In this document: positions 10,399-23,000 of the stretch, in pieces
How the letters are laid out: the number at the start of each line of letters is the position of its first letter
Position numbering within the stretch: the first letter of the stretch is position 1
Source of the DNA: Allacma fusca
Lineage: Eukaryota > Arthropoda > Collembola > Symphypleona > Sminthuridae
DNA length: 64,000 nt
NCBI GenBank assembly: GCA_947179485.1
Contig: OX359245.1
Location: forward strand, 24,725,067 to 24,789,066
Direction of reading: 5' to 3'
Notes under the pieces: generated by a model
What the model was told of the DNA's origin: nothing
What the model saw: the letters and a program-made list of their open reading frames with translations, nothing else
Database searches by the model: none
Made by a program: the position numbers and the translations under genes

Positions 10399-11256
10399 TC
10401 ACTCCATTTCTAAGTAATCCGTTCTAAATCGACGTCTGTCAATTGCCCATTTGTTGTCCGCTAAGCACTCATACTCCCCTCGATCCATCTGTGTTGCAGG
10501 ATCTATCTCCATTTTAGACTTGATACGATTCTCTGACTCTATCCACTCATGAACCTGGAGCCAGCTATGGGCGTATAGTTCAATGCCGTTTTTGAACCTG
10601 TAATAATAATTTCCCCTCTAAATTTGTAGAAATGTTTCCGCTAATTTAAAATTGTCAAAATTAATACAAATTCACGTATATTGATAGATGTTTTACTGTG
10701 ATAGAAAACCCATACCAAGTAATGTGCGGCCGCGGGTTGCCAATTGCTGTACAAAAGAAAACGATCTTCCTGCCCAGTTCGTACTCCGTCTCAAAATGGG
10801 ACGCTTTCGTAATATTCGCTCCCTAAAATAAAATCACCAAAATAATATACCAATAATATATTTATTTTAGAAATCGAATAGCTATGGATACAATCCACCT
10901 TTGTGTAAATTAAGGACCTAGCATTGTATATCGTCGTTGAAGAGGCAAAATGATCTACATGCTATGGTTTTTGTACAGCACGTAGATCATTTTGCCTCTT
11001 CAACGACGATATGTAAATACTAGCGACAAGTACAGGCTACTAATAAAAATGTAGAAATAAAAACTAGGATCACATTAGGATTTTCGTAATAATGGAACGA
11101 GTCATGGGTGCGGTAATGGCCTAGGCTATTTTTCTTGGAATTTTTCCCAAATCTATCGAACTTCCCCCGGACCACTGCAGACTCTCCCGGCCCTAGAAAA
11201 AAGTAAAGGGAGAATAAGAGAAGAAGGTAAACGCTTGTGAACTGAAGGAGCTTCAT
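10399..11256 (-). CDS. oig-4: Secreted single-immunoglobulin-domain protein, oig-4-like, three exons
   Basis: Exons are 11256-11074, 10822-10716 and 10597-10399, joined by introns with GTGATC...TTTTAG (phase 0) and GTATGG...ACAG (phase 2). The 162-residue product has a signal peptide (about residues 1-27), a basic linker, YYENPN-GANITKASHFETEY, then one I-set Ig domain: VFFCTAIGNPRPHITW, FKNGIELY and MDRGEYECLADN, with the two core cysteines and the tryptophan. The stretch KSKMEIDPATQ and the ending RRRFRTDY are hallmarks of insect and nematode oig-4, a small secreted Ig protein that in C. elegans helps localise acetylcholine receptors at neuromuscular junctions. The ATG at 11256 is chosen for its signal peptide. 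A TTTTTTCTAG inside exon 1 could be an alternative acceptor. Confidence 0.8.
10928..11012. repeat. Near-perfect long hairpin inside intron 1 of the oig-4-like gene
   Basis: 10928-10958 and 10982-11012 are exact reverse complements over 31 bases, separated by 23 bases that pair further (TGCT with AGCA after one mismatch). Outside the arms, two G-U and two A-U pairs extend an RNA stem to about 35 pairs. It lies fully inside intron 1 (10823-11073). It may be a microRNA-like or hairpin-siRNA precursor, or simply a recent inverted duplication. Confidence 0.85.
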
Positions 11257-14035
11257 CGTTAAACTATGAAGATGACATTTCCAACTACGTCGTTTATTTT
11301 GATTAGGATCACCAAATGTCCGAGTGACTGTTTCAGTTAGGACTGAATACATTCGTCAACTCTGTTTGCTATACGGCTATCCCTCTCATCCCTGTGTCTC
11401 CTATTGCAGGGCATTTGCTACACAAAGCCTATGGACCCTATACCGCCCATGTATGCCAAGTTATAGTGTTGTAATTGTAATGTCCCTTTTATTGTCCATT
11501 AATTGCCTTAAAAAGGATATCCTTGTGATAGAATTGCGTTGCAGGCAATGACATGGGGAAACATCTCGATTGTTTACATTGCAATGCATTTTTTCCCGTA
11601 TCTGTCAACAGACAGAAGAACCAGGCAATCCATTCCCTACGTCAAAGCCAAAGTAAACCAACAGTTCCACGAGTTTATTAGACCACTATTAATATCAAAA
11701 TAAATGTACAGCAGAAGTTCAAGAAACTAAAAGGACTGGGAACGCATTGTGGAAGCACTCCACAGATTTCTATGCATTAAATCACAGCGATAGTATGTGG
11801 GCAGTAGATGTGGACAAATTAATTCAGTACTGATACATGAACACAGTCAGACGTTCATCATTACACTATTTGTATTTACATCAATGCTCTCAAATATGTT
11901 CACGTAAGACCGAATTACCAGTTGTAGTTTGCGTCTTGTATGACGAACACAATAATAATTATTATTGTGAATGATCACAAGCTAAAGTTCAGATCAAAAC
12001 CGTAAATAAGTGTAATGAAATAACATTTTAAGATGAAGCAAATTAACAAGCATATTTTTATTCATGGCCTTCGTCACTCAGGGATAAAAAAGTTGTGGAG
12101 AGCTATAAAGCTAACTTCATTAGTCCCTGTATAAAGTTACTTGTAATCAAAACCCAACTAGTAATAATAATTGTAATCATTGTGATGTTATTTTTGATTC
12201 ATTATATATTTGCACATGAAAGAAAAACAAACTGACCCTTCAAATATAAGAAATAAAAAATGCAAGGATAATCATCATATCATAACAAATATATACATAT
12301 TGCTAATGTCAAACGCTGAGAAACGTAAACAGGAAAACAAGCAAACAAATACTTTTGGTTTGTTATTTAGTTTTTGTCCCGGAGCAAGAACAATAATTTA
12401 AGGACAAGATGACATAATTTGCTTACGGTAAATATGTCTGATTATTTGAATGTCGCTCGAATGTAATTGAATATAGGCCTAACACAGCTCAATCTCTATA
12501 TAAGAACACTCATATGAAGAGCAAAATTTAGATTCTATAATGAAATTCTCTTACAAAAAATATATTGAAGGAAACGGTAACAGAAATAGATCTTACTACA
12601 GATATTTTCTCCTTATAAAAATAAATGAATTATAAAGTAATCCTAGCTCAAGAGTGCACTATGTTTATAAAATACGTTAGTTGGTATCATATCCTATCAG
12701 GGTCAAAGATTCATATTATGTCGACGCTGATCAACTGTGCAAAAACTACAACTGGAAATAAGAATCGTGCATTTCGGGTCAGATTTTGCCTTAGATAGGA
12801 AATTCTAATAAAGTTAGTGGCAACGTTAGAATTCAACTCTATGCTTAATTTTTCATGGCAAATTAGTGCTTATTATTCCTTCGCGGCTATATCTTTAAGC
12901 AATCACAACTAATAGTATAAAGGGAAAGTTTACAATCTACGTACACTGACACACATGTACGTACTTTAAAAACAAAAGACACTATGGCAATGATATCTCC
13001 CGTCTCTCATACTCATAGCAAATCAACGTATGATATGGATTCAGAATAACGAATTAAAGCTAGAATCACAGTATGCTTACAATAAAGACAAATTTATTGT
13101 AACTCCTTCTCCCATTCATGGATAAAATATGAGATGGCTTCATTTGGACGTACGCATAATAAGGCGTGGTATTCGAAGCCAATTTTCAGAGGTTATACAC
13201 ATGGTAGAGTATTATGTGTATGTATCGTTGGAAGTTCATGTACTATTTCATCCTATGGTTCCAGTTTACTTGGTAATAGAGACTCGTCATGTGTATATGT
13301 AGATACTGATACTTGCATTTTTTTCCGCAATGATTTTTTGTTGCATTACATTCATGCAATAGATTTTTTTGCTGTTTCATAATAGAAAGTTACTTAATTT
13401 CATTGGATGCACATAACAGCTCAACTTTTTTGTTACCTTTTAGGTGAGTATACAACAACTTCCCTTGTATCACTTTTAGTGGTAAGTGTGCACCGCAATG
13501 CAACATTATGCATGCAAAATTATTTTTTGCGGCAAAAAATCTTACCCTTTGATTAAAGTCCTATTTTATCATTGCGGGATATCATCAAATCGAACAATGA
13601 GTTTCTGTATATTGATCAGCCCACCTTAACCTTCTATCCGGAATCCTACAATAAGAGGCAAGTCGTAACTTAGGTATTTTCAATTTCCAACAGTCGTTAC
13701 ACAAGCATGGAAATCATCGACTCAGCCGATGATCACGAGCTCCAGCTGTATTTTTCCGAGAAGATTGACTGCTGAACTGGGTGGAAAAAATTAACTAGTA
13801 CACTGCATGACATCATTGCTAAACAACAATAAAAAATCTACCTTTCATGCCTCCATACTTCAAACTTGTGCTCAAATTTCTGTCAATTAAAAGACAGAAA
13901 AAAGGATTTTTTACACTTTCGAAAAATAGTCTGAGACCCCGCGGCAAGCACTTTTACTGGCTCTCCCCTTTTGGCTGGAGTCAACAACGAAAAACTGGAT
14001 ATAAAAAGTGAACAAAACTTCCTGGTAGGCTTAGG
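11257..14035. other. Intergenic region, no gene recognised
   Basis: About 2.8 kb of AT-rich DNA. Short open frames (for example about 13134-13382 on +) show no recognisable domain, signal peptide or splice context. The region would include the upstream control DNA of both the oig-4-like gene and the + strand peptide gene. Confidence 0.5.
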
Positions 14036-14044
14036 TATAAATAG
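14036..14044 (+). promoter_or_regulatory. TATA box of the small peptide gene
   Basis: TATAAATAG, 92 bases before the ATG at 14136, the same nine bases as in the paralogue at 9730-9722. Confidence 0.65.
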
Positions 14045-14135
14045 GTAATTGTTCCAGCACCTTGACATAGAAAACTTTCAAACGCATTTCAATCAACTCC
14101 TAAGCTTCCAAGCTCAAACAATCCCAATCTTCAAC

Positions 14136-14486
14136 ATGTTCAAGTTGGTAAGTGCATATAATCAGACATAAGAACCAGCACAAGTTCCCAAAAAAGATCC
14201 CTCGCTGTTTGTTAAGATTTTCGAAATACAAAACTGAATTAGCATACAAACGTATAATACAAGAATGTAATCTACTTCTATTGAAAGTTAAAATAGATAC
14301 AATTTTGAAATATTTTTTTTCTGGAAATTTTAGTTGGCTCTCCTTTTCGTCGCCGCTATGCTGGCTGTGGCTTCTGCCCAATATGTCTCTTACGGAAGAA
14401 CTGTCTATGGTGGAGCTCCATTGGTCGCCGGAGGCGTTCCCGCTTACGGATACTCTGGACTCGGATACAGAACCATTTACGGTTGA
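14136..14486 (+). CDS. Small secreted Gly/Tyr-rich peptide, two exons (paralogue)
   Basis: Exon 1 is 14136-14147 (MFKL) with donor GTAAGT; exon 2 is 14334-14486 after AATTTTAG, phase 0. The product is 54 residues: a signal peptide ending AVASA, then a mature peptide of about 35 residues beginning QYVSYGRTVYGG and ending YSGLGYRTIYG. It shares the signal peptide style, the SAQY cleavage site, the PAYG and YSGLGY motifs and the intron position (after codon 4) with the gene at 9282-9628. Function unknown; a secreted cuticular or peptide-effector role is the usual guess for this class. A longer frame in another register over exon 2 is a shadow. Confidence 0.85.
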
Positions 14487-14664
14487 GGATCCTGACTCCC
14501 CTGAACTCATCACAACGTTCAGTTACCGCTCCATGTAATCTTTCACTGGCCTAACAAGTAGATAGATAACATTTCCTATTGTAAATTCCTCTTTGAATTC
14601 TATCAGCGTTAGCTATCGCTATTATTGTTAGTTATGTTCATGCATACTGAAATTCGATCTTCTG

Positions 14665-14670
14665 AATAAA
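14665..14670 (+). terminator. Polyadenylation signal
   Basis: AATAAA 178 bases after the stop codon of the small peptide gene ending at 14486. Confidence 0.55.
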
Positions 14671-15535
14671 CTTACATGTATAGTTTCCAGAAATAACCAG
14701 CTCCTATTTTACTAGTCGTCCGATTTTATTTATCTACTTTTCAATTATTAAATCATTTGTAGTTAAAATGGAATATACGAGGAAGTAATTAACAGCTAGG
14801 ACCATGTACAGGGTGACCATAAGTAGTTTCTCTCCCCCTAGCCCACAGGAGTGATTCATAGCATATCGAAGTCCCAAGTTTGTAGGTAATTTAGTTTAAG
14901 ATTTTCTGAAATTACTTCATTGACCTGGGTCAATATATTAGGTCACAGGGTTCAGGAACGTGAAGCAATTCGAGTGTTAATTTCTTTGTGATCTCATTCT
15001 CATTAGTGCTCATCTCATATTCTCAAAGGAAAATTCTCGTAGGATTTGCATAATATATACTACTGCATTTTTGGTTTCGCATATTCAATCGCTTGCTATC
15101 AAAATGAATACAGAACCGCATGCTTTGGCATTGATAAGCTCTTATTTTGTCAGATTTATTTTCTACAAATAATTTTAAACTCAATTCGTCATCCATCTGC
15201 CTAAAGAACAGGATTAAAAGAAAGTCGTCAACATTTTGTTTCCAGCAAGAGCTTCAACCGTTTTTACAGTTTGATCTACTTGGCTACGAAAGTGCCAATA
15301 AAATTTGTAATTAAATATGCATGAGTTTAATTTAATGTTAGCTTAGTGGGATACGATGTACTGCATAGAGCTGCAAATCATTATCCATAAATAAATACTA
15401 TGAATATTTTTCGTACACTATTAATCAATTATAAGAAGTTGCAATTAATCATTTTCTCCCAGAGCTTAAAGGGATACGATGTATGTACAGTATACCCCTG
15501 CTAAAACATTTATTCCATTTCATTGCAATATTAGT
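14671..15535. other. No gene recognised
   Basis: AT-rich DNA without a supported gene. ACAGGGTGACCATAAGT near 14808 resembles a mariner-type terminus, but no partner end was found. Confidence 0.4.
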
Positions 15536-15720
15536 ACTTCAATAATTGGATGCACCTGAAACAATCGTTTTGTTTCGTTTCAGTTCATAGAAAAAAATGA
15601 AACGAATTGGAACACATTTTTGCGAAATGAAACGAACCCCGAAATTCATTCCATTCCAGTATGCAAACTGAAATGAAACGGAGTTTTTGAAACAAACTGA
15701 AACACTTGCAGCACTAATTC
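15536..15720. repeat. Repeat built of GAAACGAA / TTTCGTTTC motifs
   Basis: A dense array of degenerate GAAACGAAAC-type words in both orientations. It resembles the subterminal repeat arrays of the hAT-type elements in this window, but no clear ends were found. Confidence 0.4.
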
Positions 15721-15856
15721 TCATACATAGTTTGTTTCAAAAATGTTTTTGATGCTCGCTCGTGGGAAAATGGGATTTACTCGGAGCTATTTGTTAGGCA
15801 AAGAAATCATTGTGCAGGAAATCTTTTAAGGCACCGCAACAATAGATATTTTAAGT

Positions 15857-16743
15857 CATGCTTGCAACAAGTTCGTTCAGTGAACTAGTTCCTGAACTGA
15901 ACTTTTCAAAATATTTAACGTTTTGAGTGAACATGAATGAACGGAAATATATTAATAGAGTAAATGCCTGAACGTGAACTGAATTATTTTCCCCTTTGAA
16001 TGAACTTGAATTATTAACGATAAGTTTAGCAAATCGCTGAACTGAACTTAGTTGAACGTCAGGAAATATTAGAACATGTAGTAATAGATATTTTATTTGA
16101 CATATTGACTCCATATTTCCACCTGCAAATACCACGAAATCATCGTGTTTTTTGTCTCAGATGTGCTTTTATTATTTGTACTAAGCGATTCGTCTTGGAA
16201 ATCCCAAGTGCATGAAATAGACAGGTATAATTGCTGCAAAGTGAATGTCCAAGAAAATCCCACCTCAAAGTGATTTGTGATGAAATCCGAATTTTATCAA
16301 AACTAGTATTTAAAAATGGGGCAGTAAATTATATTCTGTGTTTAGTTTACCTAAGAATATAAACTAAACGTATACCAGACAAGGAATTTATTTTTTGTGC
16401 AATGCCGAAACTGGGATTTTTTATCCCTTAATATTCGTAAATACTCGATTAAATATTAGCTATATTATATATAAATTATTGGCTTAAATACAGAATTTAT
16501 TACATAATTATTAAAATGAGCTGAATTGAACGAATAACTGGTTTACCTGAACTTGAATTGAACTGATATAATTGCAAAATAAATTTGAACTGAACTGAAT
16601 GAGCGGTAAAAATAATAGTAACGAACTTGAGTGAACGTCATATTTGTATTTGTACAGTGAACTGAGTTGGAATGAATGTGTTTGTAATTCATGGAGTACT
16701 GAGTTGAACTTGAATTGAATTTTACCCCGAAGTTGCAAGCATG
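15857..16743. mobile_element. Non-autonomous hAT-type element with GAACTGAA subterminal repeats
   Basis: Terminal inverted repeats CATGCTTGCAAC, flanked by a perfect eight-base duplication TTTTAAGT (15849-15856 and 16744-16751), as expected for hAT transposition. Each end carries 150-200 bases of degenerate GAACTGAA/TTCAGTTC words, likely transposase-binding repeats. The middle is AT-rich with no transposase. A related but truncated copy lies at 39776-40020. Confidence 0.75.
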
Positions 16744-17073
16744 TTTTAAGTTCTCTTTTATTTTTTAGGAGAAAGATCTATAAGAAAGTTCAGCTCGGTG
16801 GGATACAGTCGGTATAGCTCATTTCACGGACGGCAGGTACATACTGTCCTTGAATATAGTGGTGTCACAAGGAGCAAGGTGGTTAAACAAAGAATGTAAA
16901 GAATATCCGTAGCCCTGTTCCTAAAATGTCGGGCCATGTCAGCAGTACATTAAGGTATCTCACTAAATCTGTTCCCTGAAGCATTTTGATTTCAGTTTCA
17001 TTGACCCAGTAAGTACTGGCCAATTTAAACGGATCTTCTTAACATTGATGGTTTGATGGTACTACTAAGATTA

Positions 17074-17772
17074 GGGGGGTGGAAAAAGTTCGGGAACCCG
17101 GGAACCCGGTTACATGGCAAAAGAGTCCAGAAAGTTGACAAACGTTGGGTGATGGGCGAGTTGGAAATTTTTTGGATTAGGGCTCCGGTAAGGTAGTTGA
17201 CAAATCCCAACGAAGTTGACAAACGTTGGGTGAGTTGGCTATTTTTTTGGAATAGGGCTCCGGTGGAGTAGTTGACAAAATCAGAAAAGTTGACAAAAAT
17301 GTAGGGATTTTTCTCCGCCGGGGTAGTTGACAAAATCAGAAAAGTTCACAAAAATTTTGCGATTGTTCTCCGCCTAGGTGTTGACAAAATCAGAAAATTT
17401 GACAAAAATTATGGGATTTTACACCGCCTAGGTAGTTGACAAAATCAGAAAATTTGACAAAAATTTTGGGATTTTTCTCCGCCTAGGTTGTTGACAAAAT
17501 CAGAAAATTTGACAACAATTTTGGGATTTTTCACCGCCTACGTAGATGACAAAATCAGAATATTTGACAAAAAATTTGGGATTTTGCTTCTGCTAGGTAT
17601 TTGACAAAATCAGAAAAGTTGACAAAAGTTTTAGGATTTTTCCTGGGCGGGGTAGTTGTAGTTGACAAAACCTTAGTGATTTGTCTCCGACGGGGTAGTT
17701 GACCAACTGGGACACAGTTGACATTTCGGTCAAAAATTGGTTACTTGGTAGGTTCGAACTTTTTCCACCCCC
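17074..17772. mobile_element. MITE-like element with an internal minisatellite
   Basis: Ends are inverted: GGGGGTGGAAAAAGTTCG at the left and its complement at 17755-17772. A possible duplication ATTAG flanks them (17070-17074, 17776-17780). Between lies a tandem array of a 53-60 base unit with core GTTGACAAAATCAGAAAA and TGGGATTTTTCTCCGCCTAG, about nine diverged copies. No coding capacity. Confidence 0.65.
17190..17715 (+). repeat. Minisatellite, unit about 55 bases
   Basis: Units begin TAGTTGACAAAATCAGA at about 17269, 17324, 17377 and so on, each with a second GTTGACAAAAATT and a TCTCCGCC box. Spacing between cores is 53-60 bases. Confidence 0.75.
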
Positions 17773-17780
17773 GGCATTAG

Positions 17781-19514
17781 GATATCACGCTTTCGGGGAA
17801 TTACTATCAATATATTGTTGTTATGTACTATGTATGAGTGTTGTGTTTGCAAAGTGATTGGTACATAAATAGTGAAGCCAGCACGAGAAACGTTTTTTTG
17901 AAAGACGGGATTTTTTGTGACCGAAATGCATGCGTTGCAATAATACGAAACTGAATCATTATTACTGTGTTGGGTGAGATTTTTTGCCATATATTTTACT
18001 TATACGGCTTAATTAATCTATGCCTAATTATAAGTATGAAGAAAAGTAACAAATTATTTTTCTTATGACCACAATACAGTTCAAATAATTCAGTGACATT
18101 TTTTTCGGCACGCATTTCTTTAGTTTGAATTGCTCAGTAACGAATCTTACATAAAAACAATTAATTGATTTCCTGCAACTCCAAGCCATTTGTAGCTGAT
18201 GCATTGTGTTATATATATATTATAAATAATTATTTATAATTATATTAATTATATATAAATAATTGTAAGTAAGGGTAAAATTTCACTACCATTAAAACTA
18301 GCAGCTTTTATTTGTATCAGCGATTCGAGCTAAGCTTTTCAACAGGCCGTTGATAAATATGTTCTAATTTGTCCCATATACAATTACACATCACTGCAAT
18401 GGAAAATATAATTATTTATACAAGATGTAAATAATTAGAATTATGTTTTTCAAAACATCATTTTCCTCCCTTAAATTGGAAATAATCGTTTTGGGGGAGA
18501 AAAATTAATATGTCATTACTAAATGCCACCACCCGCCGACACAATCGTCCTGAGAATTCGTTAATTTGAGCCATAAGTGAGTTACTTATGCATCACCTGA
18601 ACTAAGTGTCATTTGAAAAACTGAATCATTTGGTTTTGCGTTTCGCTACGTTCTTATAATGTATATTTGATGTATAGTATTTATATATGATGTGTTGTAT
18701 TTAAAACTATTTAAACATCTTCAAACTTTGGTTTTATAACTAAATGCTTTTTAAGTTTAAGGATGATCAATGGTATCTTTCGTTGTACAGAATTAAAATG
18801 TGTTAATGAAAACGCTAGTTTAGCAAGCGTTTTTAAACGCACCAATTTTTCATGAACCTTAACGAAATTATGGACAATCTAGATTCAGATCATGTAATCC
18901 TCCGAGTCATGACATTATTATAATAATACAGCACGAGAAATTTGCTGTCGCTCACCCCGGAAATACAAAATGGCAGTGTATTATGTATATACCTCTTACA
19001 TACATAATGGTTCGACGGTAAAACGAAGTGTGATGTTCTTATGAAACTCCCATCCCATCTCACTCTCACTAGTTGTAGTTGTAAGCAATTTTCGGGAATT
19101 CATGATGCAACCCACGATAACGTTATTCCCAGGAGCACCAAACTTTTCATGTCATCTACCTTCAAGCCTCCTGTGACAATGCGATATTATTATATCTAAA
19201 TAATTATAAGTATTATGTGTCTATCCAATACGTATAATACCAAAAACCCTGTGCGTCCTGGTGTATGCAAATTAAATGACCACTGTTAATCAAAGTATGC
19301 AATTTTTAGCATGTGTTTGTATGTGCTGAAGCACAACTACTCGGTTACATAAAAAGTGTATAATATTGTATACTGAAACTGAAATAAAAAATAATTTTAT
19401 GACGGCGAAGTGTGATGTCCGTATAAAACTATATTAATTCACATGTGAGCTTAATTGTTTTACGAGGTACTTGGGAAAGTAAATTTAGCAAAACATAGTA
19501 AATAAATAGCAGCA
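17781..19514. other. AT-rich intergenic region
   Basis: No gene recognised. Contains an AT-only stretch (about 18205-18265) and two short similar segments, ACGAAGTGTGATGT at about 19023 and GGCGAAGTGTGATGT at about 19405. Confidence 0.45.
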
Positions 19515-19519
19515 GTAAT

Positions 19520-19886
19520 TGTGTGAATATTATGTATATTGTACCGTTACTCTCCACCCGTCTCAACACCTGCTCATTCCTGTCCTAACCTGAATGAACC
19601 TGTTCATTCCTGTCTGAACCTGTATGAACTGGAATCATCCTGTTCCAACCTAAACCTTCTGCAGCCGTTACCTTTGTCAGGCTGAGACACACTCTCGTGC
19701 CCGTATATAAAGGATTCCTTCCTCATGCTACTTCAGTAGCGTCTCACTTACTATCACTACTCTCCCTCTCTCTCTCTCCACTTCTTCACATTCGGCTTTC
19801 TGAATAAACTACAATCTTTCCTATCCAATTATCGTCGTTAATGTCTACGTACTTATTACGCTACAGCATAAACAGATATTAATGCA
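19520..19886 (+). repeat. 5' LTR
   Basis: Starts TGTGTGAATATT and ends AATGCA. Contains a TATATAAAG promoter box (about 19704) and AATAAA (about 19803). Matches 24049-24415 without visible differences. Confidence 0.95.
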
Positions 19887-19904
19887 TGGTGGCAGCTACG
19901 GTCG
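19887..19904 (+). other. Primer-binding site
   Basis: TGGTGGCAGCTACGGTCG directly follows the 5' LTR. The TGG start matches the CCA end of a tRNA primer; which tRNA is not settled. Confidence 0.6.
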
Positions 19905-20006
19905 AATTCACACCAATTAATTACACTCTAAAGTTTACACTTTACGGACTACATACTACATACGTTCCGTGGACACAAAACTTCCGTCTCTCTTCTCACC
20001 CTCATC

Positions 20007-23000
20007 ATGGCTACTCCAGCCGCACCTCCAACAGACGCACTCAGACCTCCCGAGGGATTCTCCTACGACACCCCAGCTCAGTGGACAACCTGGATTCGTC
20101 GTTTCCAAGGGTTCGTGACCCTTTCCAAGCAAACTGATGACGACTGGAAGATTAGCTCATTACTCTACCATATGGGTGGTAACGCCTATGAGATTTTTGA
20201 CTCATTCCAGTTGAGCAAAACGGATGCCAAGGATTACGACAAAGTATGTGAAGCCTTCCGAGCCCATTTCATTGGGAAACTGAACGTCGTTTTTGAACGC
20301 TTCATGTTCAATTCCCGAGTACAACGGACAGAGGAGAACGTGGATCAATTTATAACTGATCTCCACAAATTGGCCAAAACGTGTAACTTTCAGTCCCTAC
20401 ATGAGGAGTTAATTCGGGATCGTATCGTAATAGGAATCCTGGATAAAACCGTGTCCCTCCAACTACAAACGAAGGACAAGTTAACACTGGAGGAAGCCGT
20501 AGCTCATGTGAAAACTCACGAGAAGTTCAAGAAGCAACAACCCACCATTTCCGGAGGAAATACGGATGTGGACCGAGTTTTTGGCAAGAAAAACTCTCAA
20601 TCAAAAGGGAAATTCAACAATAAAACATGGAAATGTTTTAATTGTGGAGACGTGAAGCAACACTCAAAGGACGCTTGCAGAGCCAAAGGAGCCAAGTGCA
20701 ATACATGTGGTAAAATGGGACATTTTGCCAAAGTTTGCAAGTCAGCCAAGGACCAGGCCAAGCACAAGAGTAAATCAAAAATACAACAAGTCCAGGAAGA
20801 TAGCGACACAGACTCAGTGTTCATGGGAGAAGCCACCCTGGCTGAAGATAACCCCAAGAGCAATTGGTCAACAGAAATAATAGTGGGAAATGTCCCCATT
20901 ATTTTCAAGTTAGACACGGGAGCAGACGTCACCATCATCCCTGAGCACATTTTTGAACAAAACCTACCCAAGGCAGTCCGTCATTTACGACCGGACCACA
21001 GAAAATTCAGTGCCGCGAATGGAACAAATTTATTAGTTACCGGCAGATTCAAGGCAAATTTACTATACAAGGACAGAGCGACCCAGGCCGACATATACGT
21101 GGCCCCAGGACTCAAGCAGCCGCTACTAGGACGTAATGAGTGCCTAGCTTTACAGCTAATAAAACTTACAGTTAACTCAATTGACATGGTCGGAGCGTAC
21201 ACTACAGTACAACCCCATACTGAGTTCCCAAACCTATTCAAAGGATTAGGCACCATGGCACAACCCTACACAATCAGGCTCAAGGACGGAGCCCAACCTT
21301 ACGCCATAGCACAACCTAGGAAGGTCGCCATTCCCCTCCTGCCTAAATTAGAGGAAGAACTAAAGAAGCTAGAACAGCAAGGCGTCATCAGACCCATAGA
21401 TGAGCCTACGGATTGGTGCGCTCCCATCGTGGTCGTTAAGAAGCCAAACGGAGATATCCGACTCTGTAAAGATTTTACAAAGTTAAATGAATCAATTGCC
21501 AGGGAATTCCATCCCATGCCAGTTGTCTCGGAGACCCTAGCAAAAATACAGGGCGCTGTAATTTTCTCAAAGGGTGACAATCGCCAGGGGTTTCATCAAA
21601 TCAAACTATCTGAAGAGAGCCAAAAGTTGACAACCTTCATTACACCGTTCGGACGGTACTGTTGTTTACGATTACCATTTGGAATCAGCTCAGCCCCGGA
21701 ACATTACCAGAAACGGATGTCAGAGGCCTTAACAGGACTTCCCGTAATTCATCACACTGACGACTGGTTAGTGTGGGGGAAAAATCCGGAGGAACACGAC
21801 AGGAACTTAAGACTAGTTCTCACCCGACTCCAGGAGAAAGGGATAACCCTGAATGCAGAAAAATGTGAATTCGGGGTTAAACAGGTCAAGTTCCTGGGAC
21901 ATATAATTTCAGCCAAAGGGATTAGCATCGACTCAAAACGGCTAAGAGCCATTACCAACTTACCTACACCAAAAGACACTTCGGACGTTAGAAGTTTCGT
22001 AGGATTCATCATGTACATTGGACAATTTATTCCAAACTTATCAACAATAATGCAACCCTTGTATGCATTATTACAAAAGGACGTCGAGTTCAAGTGGGGA
22101 CCTGCAGAACAGACAGCACATACCACGGTAGTAGGACTGCTAACGTCCGCCCCGGTGCTGGCCATTTACAACCCCAATTTTCCCACTACCATTTCCACGG
22201 ACGCATCATCCTTCGGCCTCGGAGCCATTCTTAAGCAACAACAGTCAGACAACACTTGGAGACTTGTAGCATGTGCCTCCCGCACACTTTCAGCTGCAGA
22301 AAAGAATTATGCACAAATCGAGAAGGAGTGCCTTGCCATCGTCTGGGCAAGTGAGAAGTTCCAAACCTTCCTCACCGGCTTACGGTTTCAAGTTGAAACC
22401 GATCATAAGCCGCTCCTCGCAATCCTCAAAACGAAGCATTTGGATGAGCTATCCCCTCGACTCCAAAGATTCAGACTACGTATGATGAAATACGACTTCA
22501 CTATCTATCATACACCAGGGAAGAATCTAGTCGGAGCAGATTTCCTATCCCGACATCCCCTCCCTACCACGGGCAACCAAGACTTTACAATGGACTGCAA
22601 CGCTGCCATTGAACTATTTATTGATTCCTTACCGGCAACTGACGCCAAATTACAAGAAATCAAAGAGGCTCAACAGAAGGACGATACGTGCAAGCAGTTA
22701 GCCGAGTACAGCCGTTCTGGATGGCCTCATCTCAAGAAACTCACTGAGGAGTTTAAACTATTTTACACTCATAAAGATGAGATCGCAGTTCAAGGAGATT
22801 TACTGTTACGAGGCAACCGCCTCATCATTCCCAAGACTTTACAATCGGAGATGCTCCAACGTGTCCATGCAGGACACATGGGCATTTCAAAAGCTAGGGC
22901 CAGAGCCCACACTTCCATGTGGTGGCCCGGAATCTCAAGAGACATTCAAAGATTAATCAAGAACTGCCCAACGTGCATTCCGCACAGACAAGAGAGGAAA

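Noticed and set aside
13134-13382. 82-codon + frame
   Set aside because: No signal peptide, domain, splice sites or repeat; a chance frame.
14152-14538. 128-codon + frame over the small peptide gene
   Set aside because: It reads through the intron in another register; the spliced two-exon model has a signal peptide and a paralogue.
20597-20971. Open frames on the - strand within the gypsy gag-pol gene
   Set aside because: Shadows of the strongly supported + strand frame; no domains.
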